From Alphaproteobacteria bacterium (GTDB lineage: Bacteria; Pseudomonadota; Alphaproteobacteria; DSM-16000; Inquilinaceae), in the NCBI GenBank assembly GCA_028284045.1, contig JANQSN010000036.1, positions 19,544 through 83,543 on the forward strand: a stretch of DNA of 64,000 nt, written 5' to 3'. Each line of letters begins with the position of its first letter. Position 1 is the first letter of the stretch. Of this stretch, positions 1 through 9,197 are shown in pieces. A program made the translations under genes and the position numbers. The notes beneath the pieces are model-generated. The model was not told the origin of the DNA, did not search any database, and saw nothing but the letters and a program-made list of their open reading frames with translations.

Positions 1-248
1 TGCCCGGCCCGGCGCCCTTGAAAGGCCTACCGCGCCAGGCCGTGGCGGCGGAGCGCCAGCGCGCCCTGGCGCTGCTCTGCCCGGCCGGTCTGGCCCGTCT
101 ACCCCAAGTCTCGCTGCCGGTCGGCCGGGTGGACGGCGCGCCGGTCGGCCTGTCGCTGATCGGCCCACCGGGCAGCGACCGCCGCCTGCTCGCCCTGACC
201 TGCGCGATCGCTGGAGACTTGCCGGCCCTCAACACGCCGCCGGTTTAG
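1..248 (+). CDS. Amidase family protein, C-terminal fragment
   Basis: Only the last 80 or so codons lie in the window; the frame is open from base 3 and stops at TAG 246-248. The stretch LPQVSLPVG followed by PVGLSLIGPPGSDRRLL is typical of the C-terminal end of amidase-signature enzymes, where the Pro/Gly-rich strand closes the active-site fold and is followed by the last helix (LLALTCAIA). The Ser-Ser-Lys catalytic residues would lie upstream of the window. The gene converges with the minus-strand acetyltransferase with a 9-bp gap. The substrate cannot be inferred from this piece. Confidence 0.7.
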   Translation, partial: PGPAPLKGLPRQAVAAERQRALALLCPAGLARLPQVSLPVGRVDGAPVGLSLIGPPGSDRRLLALTCAIAGDLPALNTPPV

Positions 249-257
249 GGGTTCCCG

Positions 258-749
258 TCAGAAGCGAAGCTCCTGGCGGATCTCCTCCACCGCGCGTCCC
301 CAGGTCTCACCGGGGCGCCGGTCGGTGACGACGAAGCCGGCGGTCTCGTACAACGCCGCCGCGGCGTCGAGCCCGGCGACGGTGGTGAGATAGACGCCGG
401 CCTTGCCGATGGCGCGCGCCCGATCGAGCGCCCGGCCCAGGAGCGCGCCGCCGAGGCCTTGGCCGCGCTCGGCGCCCGCCACGAACACCCAGCGCAGATG
501 CGCGAGATCGCCGTCGGCCGGGTCGCCGGCATCGAGCACCAGACCACCGGCAAGCGCCTCACCACGCCAGGCCGTGGCGAACAGATCGCGGTCGCCCTGG
601 AACCGGTCGAGGAACACCGCCATCTCGCGCGCCACTTTGGCCTCGAAAGCGACGCCGAAGCCGTGGGAGCGCGCGAAGCTGCCCGCCAGACCACCCGCGA
701 GCCCGCCAAGCACCCCGGGGCGATAGCCGGCAAAGGTGATGCCGTTCAT
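258..749 (-). CDS. GNAT family N-acetyltransferase
   Basis: The 163-residue protein has the length of a single GNAT domain. The acetyl-CoA pyrophosphate-binding motif is clear (RGQGLG, residues 95-100, preceded by the strand LRWVFV), and the C-terminal part has the usual ALYETAGF helix-turn-strand (residues 132-139). It should transfer an acetyl group to an unknown amine substrate in the cytoplasm. The ATG at 747-749 overlaps the TGA of the upstream TetR gene (ATGA), so the two are translationally coupled, and the acetyltransferase is probably the regulator's target. A longer reading frame running upstream through the tetR gene is an overlap artefact. Confidence 0.85.
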   Translation of the reverse strand: MNGITFAGYRPGVLGGLAGGLAGSFARSHGFGVAFEAKVAREMAVFLDRFQGDRDLFATAWRGEALAGGLVLDAGDPADGDLAHLRWVFVAGAERGQGLGGALLGRALDRARAIGKAGVYLTTVAGLDAAAALYETAGFVVTDRRPGETWGRAVEEIRQELRF

Positions 750-1336
750 GCGGAGGCGCCGTCGGTAGGTGGAAGGGCCGGTGCGTGCAGCGCCGCCGCG
801 GCGATCCGCTCCGCGTCCGCATCGCCGAACGGACCGGCCAGCAGGACCTGGCGCCAGACCAGCGCAACCACCAGATCGGCCGACCAGGCCGGATCGGCCG
901 CGCCGGCCGCCGCCAGGGATTGGGTCAACAAGTCTTGCCGGCCGGTCATCAGGCCGCGCCGCACCGCTGCGCGCGCGGTCGGGTCTCCGGCGGCATCGCC
1001 CAAGAGACCGGCCAGCACCGCCGCCGCCGGGGTCTCCCGGTAGAGCCGGAACAGCCGGCACAGCAGCGTGGCCGGCGCCGTATCTTCGTCCGCTGCCGGT
1101 GACAACAGCGCTTCGGCCGGCACCAACCCCGTATAGGCATCGACGAACAGCGCCGGGCGCCCCGGCCACCAGCGGTAGAGCGTCTGCTTGCCGGCACCGG
1201 CAGCCGCGGCCACCGCCTCCATGGTCACCGCCGGATAGCCGCGCGCCGCCACCAACGCGACGGCAGCGGCGAGGATGTCCTCACGCCGCCTCGGGCCACG
1301 CCCGGATTTGACCGGCACTGGAGCAAGCGTTGTCAT
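746..1336 (-). CDS. TetR/AcrR family transcriptional regulator
   Basis: A 196-residue protein with an N-terminal TetR helix-turn-helix at residues ~17-62. The pattern ILAAAVALVAARGYPAVTM, then VAAAAGAGKQTLYRWWP, is diagnostic for the family. The C-terminal ligand-binding half is Ala/Leu-rich and resembles the TetR_C class found with small stress operons. It is the first gene of a two-gene unit with the GNAT acetyltransferase. A perfect 9-bp inverted repeat 14 bp upstream of the start codon is the likely operator, implying autoregulation. The inducer is unknown. Confidence 0.9.
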   Translation of the reverse strand: MTTLAPVPVKSGRGPRRREDILAAAVALVAARGYPAVTMEAVAAAAGAGKQTLYRWWPGRPALFVDAYTGLVPAEALLSPAADEDTAPATLLCRLFRLYRETPAAAVLAGLLGDAAGDPTARAAVRRGLMTGRQDLLTQSLAAAGAADPAWSADLVVALVWRQVLLAGPFGDADAERIAAAALHAPALPPTDGASA

Positions 1337-1350
1337 GCGCCGGAGAGTAA

Positions 1351-1369
1351 ACGAGACGGACCGTCTCGT
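1351..1369. promoter_or_regulatory. Probable TetR operator (perfect inverted repeat)
   Basis: Arms ACGAGACGG (1351-1359) and CCGTCTCGT (1361-1369) are perfectly complementary around one central base. The site lies 14 bp upstream of the tetR-GNAT start codon at 1336. The GAGACGGnCCGTCTC core has the size and symmetry expected for a TetR dimer, so autorepression is the natural reading. Confidence 0.75.
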
Positions 1370-1396
1370 CTAGATCGGTTGATCGTCGCGGCGCGG

Positions 1397-2410
1397 CTAC
1401 CGCGTCTCGACGGCCCCGGCCGGCGCAAAGGGATCGCCCACATCGGCGAACAGCCGGGCACGGGCGTCCAGCCCCTCCGGCAGGGCCAGCCCGTGCCGGA
1501 CCACGAAGGCGCCGTCATAGGTGCCGACGAAGACCGCCCGGGCGTCGGCCAGGCGGTCGAGGCGCGCCGCCTCGTCGAAGCTGTGGCCGAGGCCCGACAC
1601 CACATAGCCCGGGGCCGCCGTCACCGGCTCCAGATAGCCTTCGACCGACAGCCGCGCCAAGGGGCCGGCAGCACCGGCGAAGCGGCCAGGCTGGACCGAC
1701 TCCACGACGAACCGCCCGCCCACCGGCCGACCGGTCAGTGCCGCGAAGCTGCCGGCCTCGGGCTCCGCCAGCCCGCCCGGCAGATCGAGCGCCAGGCCGC
1801 CAAGCCGCCGGCCGCTCGGCCCGCTGCCCGCCCGCACGGTGCCGGACAGAACCGCCGGTGCCCGGTCGTCCAGGGGATCGAGCCGGGCCGCCACCACGCC
1901 GGCGCCGCGCCAGGCACCGGAGACGGCGACTCGCCGCCCCACCGTCACCAGGGCGGTCCCCGGCGCCCCGGGTTCCAGAACGACATCCACGCCGAGCAGG
2001 CGGAAGCCCCGCCCGTCGAGCCCGACCGCCTCGATGCGGCCGGCGAGCGGATAGACGATCGCGACCCGCCGGGCGACCAGGGCCGATGTCGGGCCGGCCG
2101 CCTCCACCGTCACACTCTGGCCGATGCCGAGCATGCCCGCGTCGCGCGCGCCGTAGACATCGGCGATGGCGGTGTCGGCGGCCAGCGCGACGGTCAGGCC
2201 GTTCACGCGGATGCTGCCGAGCCCGGTGACCGTGCCGACGATGCCGGTGCCGCCGATGCCGCCTTCGATCGGCGGGGACCGGTCGGCCAGCACGGCGTCC
2301 GATCGGCCGCCGGACGTCGGCCGGTCGCCGGACACGGGCTGGCACGCCGCCGCCGCCAATGCCGCCAGCGATGTCAGAACCGCACGCCGCCCCGGGCGAT
2401 AGCCGCTCAT
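1397..2410 (-). CDS. DUF5666 domain lipoprotein
   Basis: The 337-residue protein begins with two arginines and a hydrophobic stretch ending in a lipobox (LAAAAC, Cys23), so it should be a lipidated envelope protein. The body is a series of small beta modules of the DUF5666 type. The first carries GIVGTVTGLGSIRVNGLTV; later units repeat the theme of a value (ADTAI) followed by a G-x-x-V strand, here GRIEAVGLDGRGFRLLGVDV. Its start is 30 bp from the stop of the upstream DUF6502 gene on the same strand, a pairing seen in other proteobacteria. Function is unknown. Confidence 0.75.
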   Translation of the reverse strand: MSGYRPGRRAVLTSLAALAAAACQPVSGDRPTSGGRSDAVLADRSPPIEGGIGGTGIVGTVTGLGSIRVNGLTVALAADTAIADVYGARDAGMLGIGQSVTVEAAGPTSALVARRVAIVYPLAGRIEAVGLDGRGFRLLGVDVVLEPGAPGTALVTVGRRVAVSGAWRGAGVVAARLDPLDDRAPAVLSGTVRAGSGPSGRRLGGLALDLPGGLAEPEAGSFAALTGRPVGGRFVVESVQPGRFAGAAGPLARLSVEGYLEPVTAAPGYVVSGLGHSFDEAARLDRLADARAVFVGTYDGAFVVRHGLALPEGLDARARLFADVGDPFAPAGAVETR

Positions 2411-2440
2411 GGTCGCGATGCCCTCCCCACCCGTCGCCGC

Positions 2441-3307
2441 CTACTCGTCACTGTCGTCGTCCGTGTCGGACGCGTCCTGCGGCGCGCGATAGAAGTAGAC
2501 GCCGAAGCGGAAGCGATGCGCCGCGTCCGCCTTGCCCGCATCCTCCGCCTGGGCGGCGTAGGCGGCGCGGTTGAGCGCCGTCAGGAGCTGGCCGGCGCCC
2601 TCGCGCGCCGCCGCCTCCAGCGCATCCACCGACTCAACCCGCAGATGGTTGTAGAAGACCGCCCTTTCCAGGAAAGGCGGGCCATCGCCCAGGAGATTGC
2701 CGGTGGCCGCGCTGATATGGTCGCCGACATTGCGGGCGAAGAAGTGCAGCGTCTGGTCGGCATCGCCGCCGCCGAGCAGCGCTTCGGCGGACAGGTGCAC
2801 CTGCTCGCCCGGCGCATCGAGCTGTACCAGCCCCTGGCGCAACAGCTCGTCCAACACCGTGCGCGGGCGCACATCCGTGCTGATCGCCGCCACCAGGCTA
2901 TCGAAGGACGGCGCGTCACCGGTCCCGTGGCGGGCCAGCGCACGCGGCCGGCCGTCGGCGTCCTGCAGGCCGGGATCGGCCAGCCAGCGGCCGATCACGC
3001 TGACCATCGCGGTGACCCGCCGCGCGCCCGCCGAGCGCGCCGCCGCACCCTCCGCCGCGGCGGCGCGCAGGGTGCGGATGTCCTTGCGATGGACGCCGGT
3101 CAGCACGCTGATCCGGCTGTCGGTCGGACGCTGGCCGTCGATCCGGAAGTCGCGCTCCGCCACCTCCACGAAGACCTCCTTGAGCAGCCGGTAGACCGCC
3201 GGCGCGGTGACGCCGCGCGCGATCATCGTGCGGACGAGCGGCCGCAACACGCCCTTCAGTGCGCGGGCCAGCGCCTGGGCTCGATTGTCGAAGGCGTCTT
3301 CGTGCAT
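2441..3307 (-). CDS. DUF6502 family protein
   Basis: I chose the ATG at 3305-3307 (MHEDAFDNR), giving 288 residues; the frame stays open 35 codons further upstream, but that part is Arg-rich and unconserved. The N-terminal third ([18 protein letters not shown], then [17 protein letters not shown]) has the helical character expected of DUF6502 proteins, which look like winged-helix DNA-binding proteins. The segment [15 protein letters not shown] would be the recognition region. The acidic tail is DTDDDSDE. It is transcribed with the downstream DUF5666 lipoprotein. Cytoplasmic; role unknown. Confidence 0.75.
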   Translation of the reverse strand: MHEDAFDNRAQALARALKGVLRPLVRTMIARGVTAPAVYRLLKEVFVEVAERDFRIDGQRPTDSRISVLTGVHRKDIRTLRAAAAEGAAARSAGARRVTAMVSVIGRWLADPGLQDADGRPRALARHGTGDAPSFDSLVAAISTDVRPRTVLDELLRQGLVQLDAPGEQVHLSAEALLGGGDADQTLHFFARNVGDHISAATGNLLGDGPPFLERAVFYNHLRVESVDALEAAAREGAGQLLTALNRAAYAAQAEDAGKADAAHRFRFGVYFYRAPQDASDTDDDSDE

Positions 3308-3330
3308 GACGCGGCACCTTACGTGGGCGT

Positions 3331-3359
3331 GGAAAAAGAATCCACGCGAACCGTTGACG
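3331..3359 (+). promoter_or_regulatory. Candidate promoter for the fasciclin gene (EcfG-like)
   Basis: GGAAA (3331-3335) and CGTT (3352-3355) are separated by 16 bp, one mismatch from the alphaproteobacterial general-stress sigma EcfG consensus GGAAC-N16/17-CGTT. A housekeeping alternative overlaps it: TTGACG (3354-3359), 17-bp spacer, CATTGT (3377-3382). Both point at the fasciclin gene about 150 bp downstream. Confidence 0.35.
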
Positions 3360-3506
3360 GCCGGCACGCGAGCCGGCATTGTCCATCCCCGATGCGCGGG
3401 AAAATTTCCCACATCAACATCGGCGCATCACCCCCCGGTGCCGGCGACGCGTCGTTTCGCCACCCTCGCGCCGATCCATCGACAACCCAGGACAGGAGGT
3501 AAAGAC

Positions 3507-4007
3507 ATGGTCACCCGTTTGATGGTCGCCGCCACGGCGATGACGTTGGTCGCCGCATGCGGAGCCCGCGAGACCTCGACGGTCGCCACGGCCGCTCCGA
3601 CGGCCAACATCGTCGAGACCGCGGTGGACGCCGGTTCCTTCGACACGCTGGTTGCCGCGCTGCAGGCGGCGGAGCTGGACGAGACGCTGGCCGGCCCCGG
3701 GCCGTTCACCGTCTTCGCGCCGACCGACGACGCCTTCGCCGCCCTGCCCGCCGGCACCGTCGACACCCTGCTGATGCCGGAGAACCGCGACCAGCTCGTC
3801 GCCGTCCTGACCTATCACGTGGTTCCCGGCAAGGTGATGTCCAGTGACCTGGCGGGCCAGACGCTCGATGTCGCCACGGTCGAGGGCTCGACGGTCGCCA
3901 TCAACGCGACCAGCGGCGTAATGGTCGACGCCGCAACTGTCATCGCCGCCGATATCGAGGCGTCGAACGGCGTCATCCATGTCATCGATCAGGTGATCCT
4001 GCCGTAA
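3507..4007 (+). CDS. Fasciclin (FAS1) domain lipoprotein
   Basis: A 166-residue protein with a short signal peptide and lipobox (LVAAC, Cys18), then a single FAS1 domain from about residue 34 to the end. The two conserved FAS1 boxes are present: [15 protein letters not shown] with its upstream helix ([13 protein letters not shown]), and [13 protein letters not shown]. The family C-terminal motif [13 protein letters not shown] ends the protein. A strong Shine-Dalgarno AGGAGGT at 3494-3500 sits 6 bp before the ATG. Such small secreted FAS1 proteins are linked to surface adhesion or stress. A bidirectional terminator follows. Confidence 0.92.
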   Translation: MVTRLMVAATAMTLVAACGARETSTVATAAPTANIVETAVDAGSFDTLVAALQAAELDETLAGPGPFTVFAPTDDAFAALPAGTVDTLLMPENRDQLVAVLTYHVVPGKVMSSDLAGQTLDVATVEGSTVAINATSGVMVDAATVIAADIEASNGVIHVIDQVILP

Positions 4008-4110
4008 CGGCATCGGGCCGGGCCCGGTCGTCGACCGGTCCCTTTCACTGTCCGTCACCGCTTGGCCGTCGCCGCTCGGCCATTGCTTATTTCGCCGGCG
4101 GAAAAGAACA

Positions 4111-4140
4111 GGGGGCGGCCACCACCGCCCCCTTTCCTTT
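4111..4140. terminator. Bidirectional rho-independent terminator
   Basis: Stem GGGGGCGG (4111-4118) pairs with CCGCCCCC (4125-4132) across a six-base loop. It is followed on the plus strand by TTTCCTTT, and on the minus strand by TGTTCTTTT. It lies between the convergent fasciclin gene and the last gene of the glycerol operon and should end both transcripts. Confidence 0.8.
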
Positions 4141-4173
4141 CCGTCGCCGCGAGCCGGCAGCCCGCGTCGCCGG

Positions 4174-5964
4174 TCAGCGCACCCGGCCCTCGCGCCAAGC
4201 CTGGATGAGGTCGTCATAGGCGACGGTCTCGCCTTCGCCTTCCTCGTCCTCCAGGGGCGGCTTCGGCGAGCCCGGCTGGGAGAACCAGTACTCCGGATCC
4301 TGCGGCTCGTTGAGCAGCGGCCCCAGGTCGCCCTGCACGCCGGCCCGCTCCAGCCGCTCCAGCACGTCGTCCTGGGCGGCGGCCAGGTTGTCCATCGCCT
4401 CCTGCGGCGTCACCTCGCCGGTGACGGCCTCGGCGACGTTCTCCCACCAGAGCTGGGCCAGACGCGGATAGTCCGGCACGTTGGTGCCGGTGGGCGTCCA
4501 GGCGACGCGCGCCGGGCTGCGGTAGAACTCCACCAGCCCGCCGAGGCGCGGGGCCAACTCGCTCATCGTGTCGGTCTGCAGGTCGCTCTCGCGGATCGGC
4601 GTCAGGCCGACGATGGTCTTCTTCAGCGAGGTCGACTTGCAGGTGACGAACTGGGCATAGAGCCAGGCCGCCTGCCGGCGCTCCAGCGGCGTGGAGTTCA
4701 GGAAGGTCCAGGAGCCGCAGTCCTGGTAGCCGAGCTTCATGCCCTCTTCCCAATACGGGCCGTGCGGCGACGGGGCCATGCGCCATTTCGGGGTCCCGTC
4801 CTCGTTGACCACCGGCAGGTCGGGCTGCGACAGGGCGGCGGTGAAGGCGGTGTACCAGAAGATCTGCTGGGCGATGTTCCCCTGCCCCGGCACCGGCCCG
4901 GCCTCGGAGAAGTTCATGCCCGGCGCCTCCGGCGGCGCGTAGTCCTGCAGCCATTCGATGTACTTACGCAGCGCGTACACCGCCGCCGGGCTGTTGGTCG
5001 CGCCGCCGCGCGCGACGGAGGAACCGACCGGCCGGCTGCCGTCGACGCGCAGGCCCCATTCGTCCACCGGCAGGCCGTTGGGAATGCCCTTGTCGCCGGT
5101 GCCGGCCATGGACAGCCAGGCATCGGTGAAGCGCCAGCCCAGCGACGGGTCGCGCCGGCCGTAGTCCATATGGCCGTAGACCCGCTCGCCATCGACTTCC
5201 TGCACGTGGTTGGTGAAGAAGTCGGCGATGTCCTGATAGGCCTTCCAGTTGATCGGCACGCCCAGCTCGTAGCCATAGCGCTCGCGGAACTGCGCCTTCA
5301 GGTCGTCGCGATTGAACCAGTCGTAGCGGAACCAGTAGAGGTTGGCGAATTGCTGGTCGGGAAGCTGGTAGACCTTGCCGTCGGGCGCGGTGGTGAAGCT
5401 GAGCCCGATGAAGTCCTCAAGGTCGAGGGTCGGCAGGGTGAAGTCGGCGGCCTCGCCCTCGACCATGTCGGTGATCGGCACCACCAGGCCGTAGCGGTAG
5501 TGGGTGCCGATCAGGTCCGAGTCGTTGACGTAGCCGTCATAGACGTTGCGGCCGGACTGCATCTGCGTCTGCAGGCGCTCGATGACGTCGCCTTCCTGGA
5601 TCAGGTCGTGGGTCAGGTTGATCCCGGTGATCTCCGAGAACGCCCGCGCCATCACGTCGGCTTCGTATTCGTGGGTGGTGATGGTCTCCGACACCACGTT
5701 GATGTCCATGCCGCGGAACGGCTCGGCGGCGCGGATGAAGAAGGCCATCTCCTCCATCTGCTGCTCCAGGCTGAGGGAGGACGGGGTGAACTCCTCCTCC
5801 ATCCAGCGCTGGGCGGCGGCCAGGCGCTCATCGTCGCTCTGGGCGCGGGCCGGGCGCGCGGCGACGCCGGAGCCGGTGAGCGCACCGATGGCGGCGACGC
5901 TCTGCATCAGGGCGCGGCGGCCGACTTGGATCGGACGCGGCCGGAACGCGGCTTTCTTGTTCAT
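4174..5964 (-). CDS. glpV: Glycerol ABC transporter substrate-binding protein
   Basis: A 596-residue periplasmic solute-binding protein of the carbohydrate (family 1) class. The N-terminus carries a twin-arginine-like signal (GRRALMQSVAAIG) with a likely cleavage after ARAQ near residue 42. It is longer than typical sugar-binding proteins, as expected of GlpV. Operon position and gene order match the Rhizobium leguminosarum glpSTPQUV system, where this is the last gene and binds glycerol. The mature part begins with an acidic segment and ends with another acidic patch (EDEEGEGE). It would deliver glycerol to GlpP/GlpQ. Confidence 0.85.
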   Translation of the reverse strand: MNKKAAFRPRPIQVGRRALMQSVAAIGALTGSGVAARPARAQSDDERLAAAQRWMEEEFTPSSLSLEQQMEEMAFFIRAAEPFRGMDINVVSETITTHEYEADVMARAFSEITGINLTHDLIQEGDVIERLQTQMQSGRNVYDGYVNDSDLIGTHYRYGLVVPITDMVEGEAADFTLPTLDLEDFIGLSFTTAPDGKVYQLPDQQFANLYWFRYDWFNRDDLKAQFRERYGYELGVPINWKAYQDIADFFTNHVQEVDGERVYGHMDYGRRDPSLGWRFTDAWLSMAGTGDKGIPNGLPVDEWGLRVDGSRPVGSSVARGGATNSPAAVYALRKYIEWLQDYAPPEAPGMNFSEAGPVPGQGNIAQQIFWYTAFTAALSQPDLPVVNEDGTPKWRMAPSPHGPYWEEGMKLGYQDCGSWTFLNSTPLERRQAAWLYAQFVTCKSTSLKKTIVGLTPIRESDLQTDTMSELAPRLGGLVEFYRSPARVAWTPTGTNVPDYPRLAQLWWENVAEAVTGEVTPQEAMDNLAAAQDDVLERLERAGVQGDLGPLLNEPQDPEYWFSQPGSPKPPLEDEEGEGETVAYDDLIQAWREGRVR

Positions 5965-6050
5965 GGGGACGTCTCCCTCTCCATAAGGTGCGCTGACGAT
6001 TGGGGGACGGGCGGATGCGGCCCAGCGCTGGCCGCCGCCCGTGCGGAAGA

Positions 6051-6344
6051 TCAGCCGTAGCGCAGCAGGGTCGCCATCCAGGCGGCCGCGATGGCCAGCG
6101 CCCAGACGATGGCGCCGTCGGTCAGCCCGAGCCAGGCCAGATGGATGAACGCGGCCGACAACAGCCCGATGAAGAAGCGGTCGCCGCGGGTCGTGGTGAT
6201 CGGCAGGAAGCCGCGCCGTTCGGTGGTCGGCTGCGCCAGCTCCCAGATCGTCATCAGGCTCAACAGGCCAACGATGGTCAGGAAGAAGCCGCCGGTCACC
6301 CAGGTCCAGGCCATCCAGCCGAAGCTGTCGTGCAGCCAGGTCAT
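6051..6344 (-). CDS. glpU: Small membrane component of the glycerol ABC transporter (DUF2160)
   Basis: A 97-residue protein with about three hydrophobic segments (WTWVTGGFFLTIVGLLSLM; FFIGLLSAAFIHLAWLGL; AIVWALAIAAAWMATLL). It matches the small DUF2160 membrane protein GlpU that sits between glpQ and glpV in rhizobia. The role of GlpU in glycerol uptake is not settled; it is assumed to be an accessory membrane subunit. It begins 20 bp after the glpQ stop, and glpV follows 86 bp later. Confidence 0.85.
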   Translation of the reverse strand: MTWLHDSFGWMAWTWVTGGFFLTIVGLLSLMTIWELAQPTTERRGFLPITTTRGDRFFIGLLSAAFIHLAWLGLTDGAIVWALAIAAAWMATLLRYG

Positions 6345-6364
6345 CGCTCGTCGTCCCTCGCCGC

Positions 6365-7171
6365 CTATACCCGCCCGAGCGCGAAGCCCTTGGCGATGTA
6401 GTTGCGCACGAACCAGATCACCAGCGCGCCGGGGATCAGCGTCAGCGTGCCGGCCGCCGCCAGGAGACCCCAGTCGAGCCCGGCAGCACTGATCGTGCGG
6501 GTCATGGTGACGGAGATCGGCTTGGCGTCGGTCAAGGTCAGCGTCCGCGCCATCAACAGCTCGATCCAGCTATACATGAAGCAGAAGAACGCGGTGACGC
6601 CGACGCCGTTGCGCACCAGCGGCAGGAACACCGTGACGAAGAAGCGCGGGAAGCTGTAGCCGTCGATATAGGCCATCTCGTCGACTTCGCGCGGCACCGA
6701 GGACATGAAGCCCTCCAGGATCCACACCGCCAGCGGCACGTTGAACAGGCAATGCGCCAGCGCCACGGCGATATGCGTGTCGAACAGCCCGACCGCGTGA
6801 TACAGCTCGAAGAACGGCAGCAGGAACACCGCCGGCGGCGCCATCCGGTTGGACAGCAGCCAGAAGAACATGTGCTTGTCGCCGATGAACCGGTAGCGCG
6901 AGAACGCATAGGCCGCCGGCAGCGCCACCAGCAGCACGATGGTGACGTTCATCAGCACATAGGTCAGCGAGTTGACGTAGCCGAGATACCACGAGCTGTC
7001 GGTGAAGATGGTGATGTAGTTGTCGAAGCTGGGGTTGACCGGCAGCAGGCTGAAGGTGCCGAGAATATCCTCGTTCGACTGCAGCGACATCTTGATGAGC
7101 CAATAAAGCGGCAGCATCAGGAGAATGAGATAACAGGTCAGCGCCAAACCGCTGGGGCGGACTGCCTTCAT
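6365..7171 (-). CDS. glpQ: Glycerol ABC transporter permease GlpQ
   Basis: A 268-residue inner-membrane permease of the MalG/UgpE type with about six TM helices, the first right at the N-terminus (LALTCYLILLMLPLYWLI). The EAA loop that contacts the ATPases is EVDEMAYIDG followed by the FPRFF and FLPLVRNG elements. It pairs with GlpP (start 8060) to form the glycerol pore. The gene starts 16 bp downstream of glpP within one operon. Confidence 0.9.
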   Translation of the reverse strand: MKAVRPSGLALTCYLILLMLPLYWLIKMSLQSNEDILGTFSLLPVNPSFDNYITIFTDSSWYLGYVNSLTYVLMNVTIVLLVALPAAYAFSRYRFIGDKHMFFWLLSNRMAPPAVFLLPFFELYHAVGLFDTHIAVALAHCLFNVPLAVWILEGFMSSVPREVDEMAYIDGYSFPRFFVTVFLPLVRNGVGVTAFFCFMYSWIELLMARTLTLTDAKPISVTMTRTISAAGLDWGLLAAAGTLTLIPGALVIWFVRNYIAKGFALGRV

Positions 7172-7187
7172 CGTTCCGGCCCTCCCG

Positions 7188-8060
7188 TCAGCGCTTGTCG
7201 GCCTGGCCGATGCGGGTGATCGCCGTGTAGAACATCCAGCAGATCAACAGCACGATCAGGAAGTAGATGATGGAGAAGGCGGCCGCGGGCCCCAGGTCGC
7301 GCCGCTCGATCGCCCAGTTGGTCAGCACGATGGACAGGAAGTTCGTCGCGTTGCCGGGACCGCCGCCGGTGACCACGAAGGGCTCGGTGAAGATCATGAA
7401 GCTGTCCATGAAGCGCAGGAGGACGGCGATGGTCAGCACGCCGCGCAGCTTCGGCAGCTCGATATAGCGGAAGGTGGCGTAGCGGCTCGCCCCGTCGATG
7501 CGGGCCGCCTGGTAGAAGGCCGGCGGGATCGCGCGCAGGCCCGAATAGCACAGGAGCACGACCAGCGGCGTCCAGTGCCAGACATCCATCAGCACCACCG
7601 TGATCCAGGCGTGCAGCGGGTCGTCGGTGTAGTTGAACTCGATGCCCAGGTCGGCCAGCGTGTGCCCCAACAGGCCGATATCGACCCGGGCGAAGAGCTG
7701 CCAGATGGTGCCGACGACGTTGAACGGCACCAGCAGCGGCAGCGCCAGCACGATCAGGCACAGCGGCACCAGCCAGCCGCGCGTCGGCAGCGTCAGGGCG
7801 ATCATCACGCCCAGCGGGATCTGAATGGCCAGGACCAGGCCGGAGAACAGAAGCTGCCGGCCGAGCGCGTCGTGCAGCCGCTCGTCGGCCAGCACGGATT
7901 CGAACCATTCCGTGCCGACGAAGATCCACACACCGCCGCCGAAGCTGTCCTGCACGGAGTAGTTGACCACCGCCATCAGCGGGATGATCGCGCTGAAGGC
8001 GACCAGCACGAAGACCGGCAGGATCAGGAACCAGGCGCGGTTGTTCTGGACCTTGTTCAT
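7188..8060 (-). CDS. glpP: Glycerol ABC transporter permease GlpP
   Basis: A 290-residue permease of the MalF/UgpA type. TM1 is WFLILPVFVLVAFSAIIPLM, followed by a periplasmic loop rich in aromatic and acidic residues. The EAA-loop region is AARIDGASRYATFRYIELP, about residues 185-203. It forms the membrane heterodimer with GlpQ, and the spacing on both sides is under 20 bp, so the genes are cotranscribed with glpT and glpQ. Confidence 0.9.
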   Translation of the reverse strand: MNKVQNNRAWFLILPVFVLVAFSAIIPLMAVVNYSVQDSFGGGVWIFVGTEWFESVLADERLHDALGRQLLFSGLVLAIQIPLGVMIALTLPTRGWLVPLCLIVLALPLLVPFNVVGTIWQLFARVDIGLLGHTLADLGIEFNYTDDPLHAWITVVLMDVWHWTPLVVLLCYSGLRAIPPAFYQAARIDGASRYATFRYIELPKLRGVLTIAVLLRFMDSFMIFTEPFVVTGGGPGNATNFLSIVLTNWAIERRDLGPAAAFSIIYFLIVLLICWMFYTAITRIGQADKR

Positions 8061-8078
8061 CAGGGCTACTCCGTCGCC

Positions 8079-9173
<1,095 letters not shown>

Positions 9174-9197
9174 GGGTCGAACGAGCTCCCCGTCGCC

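Noticed and set aside
1379..3502. Very long plus-strand open frame of about 700 codons
   Set aside because: It is a GC-rich antisense shadow of DUF5666 and DUF6502; it has no recognisable domain and is dominated by Arg, Ala and Gly.
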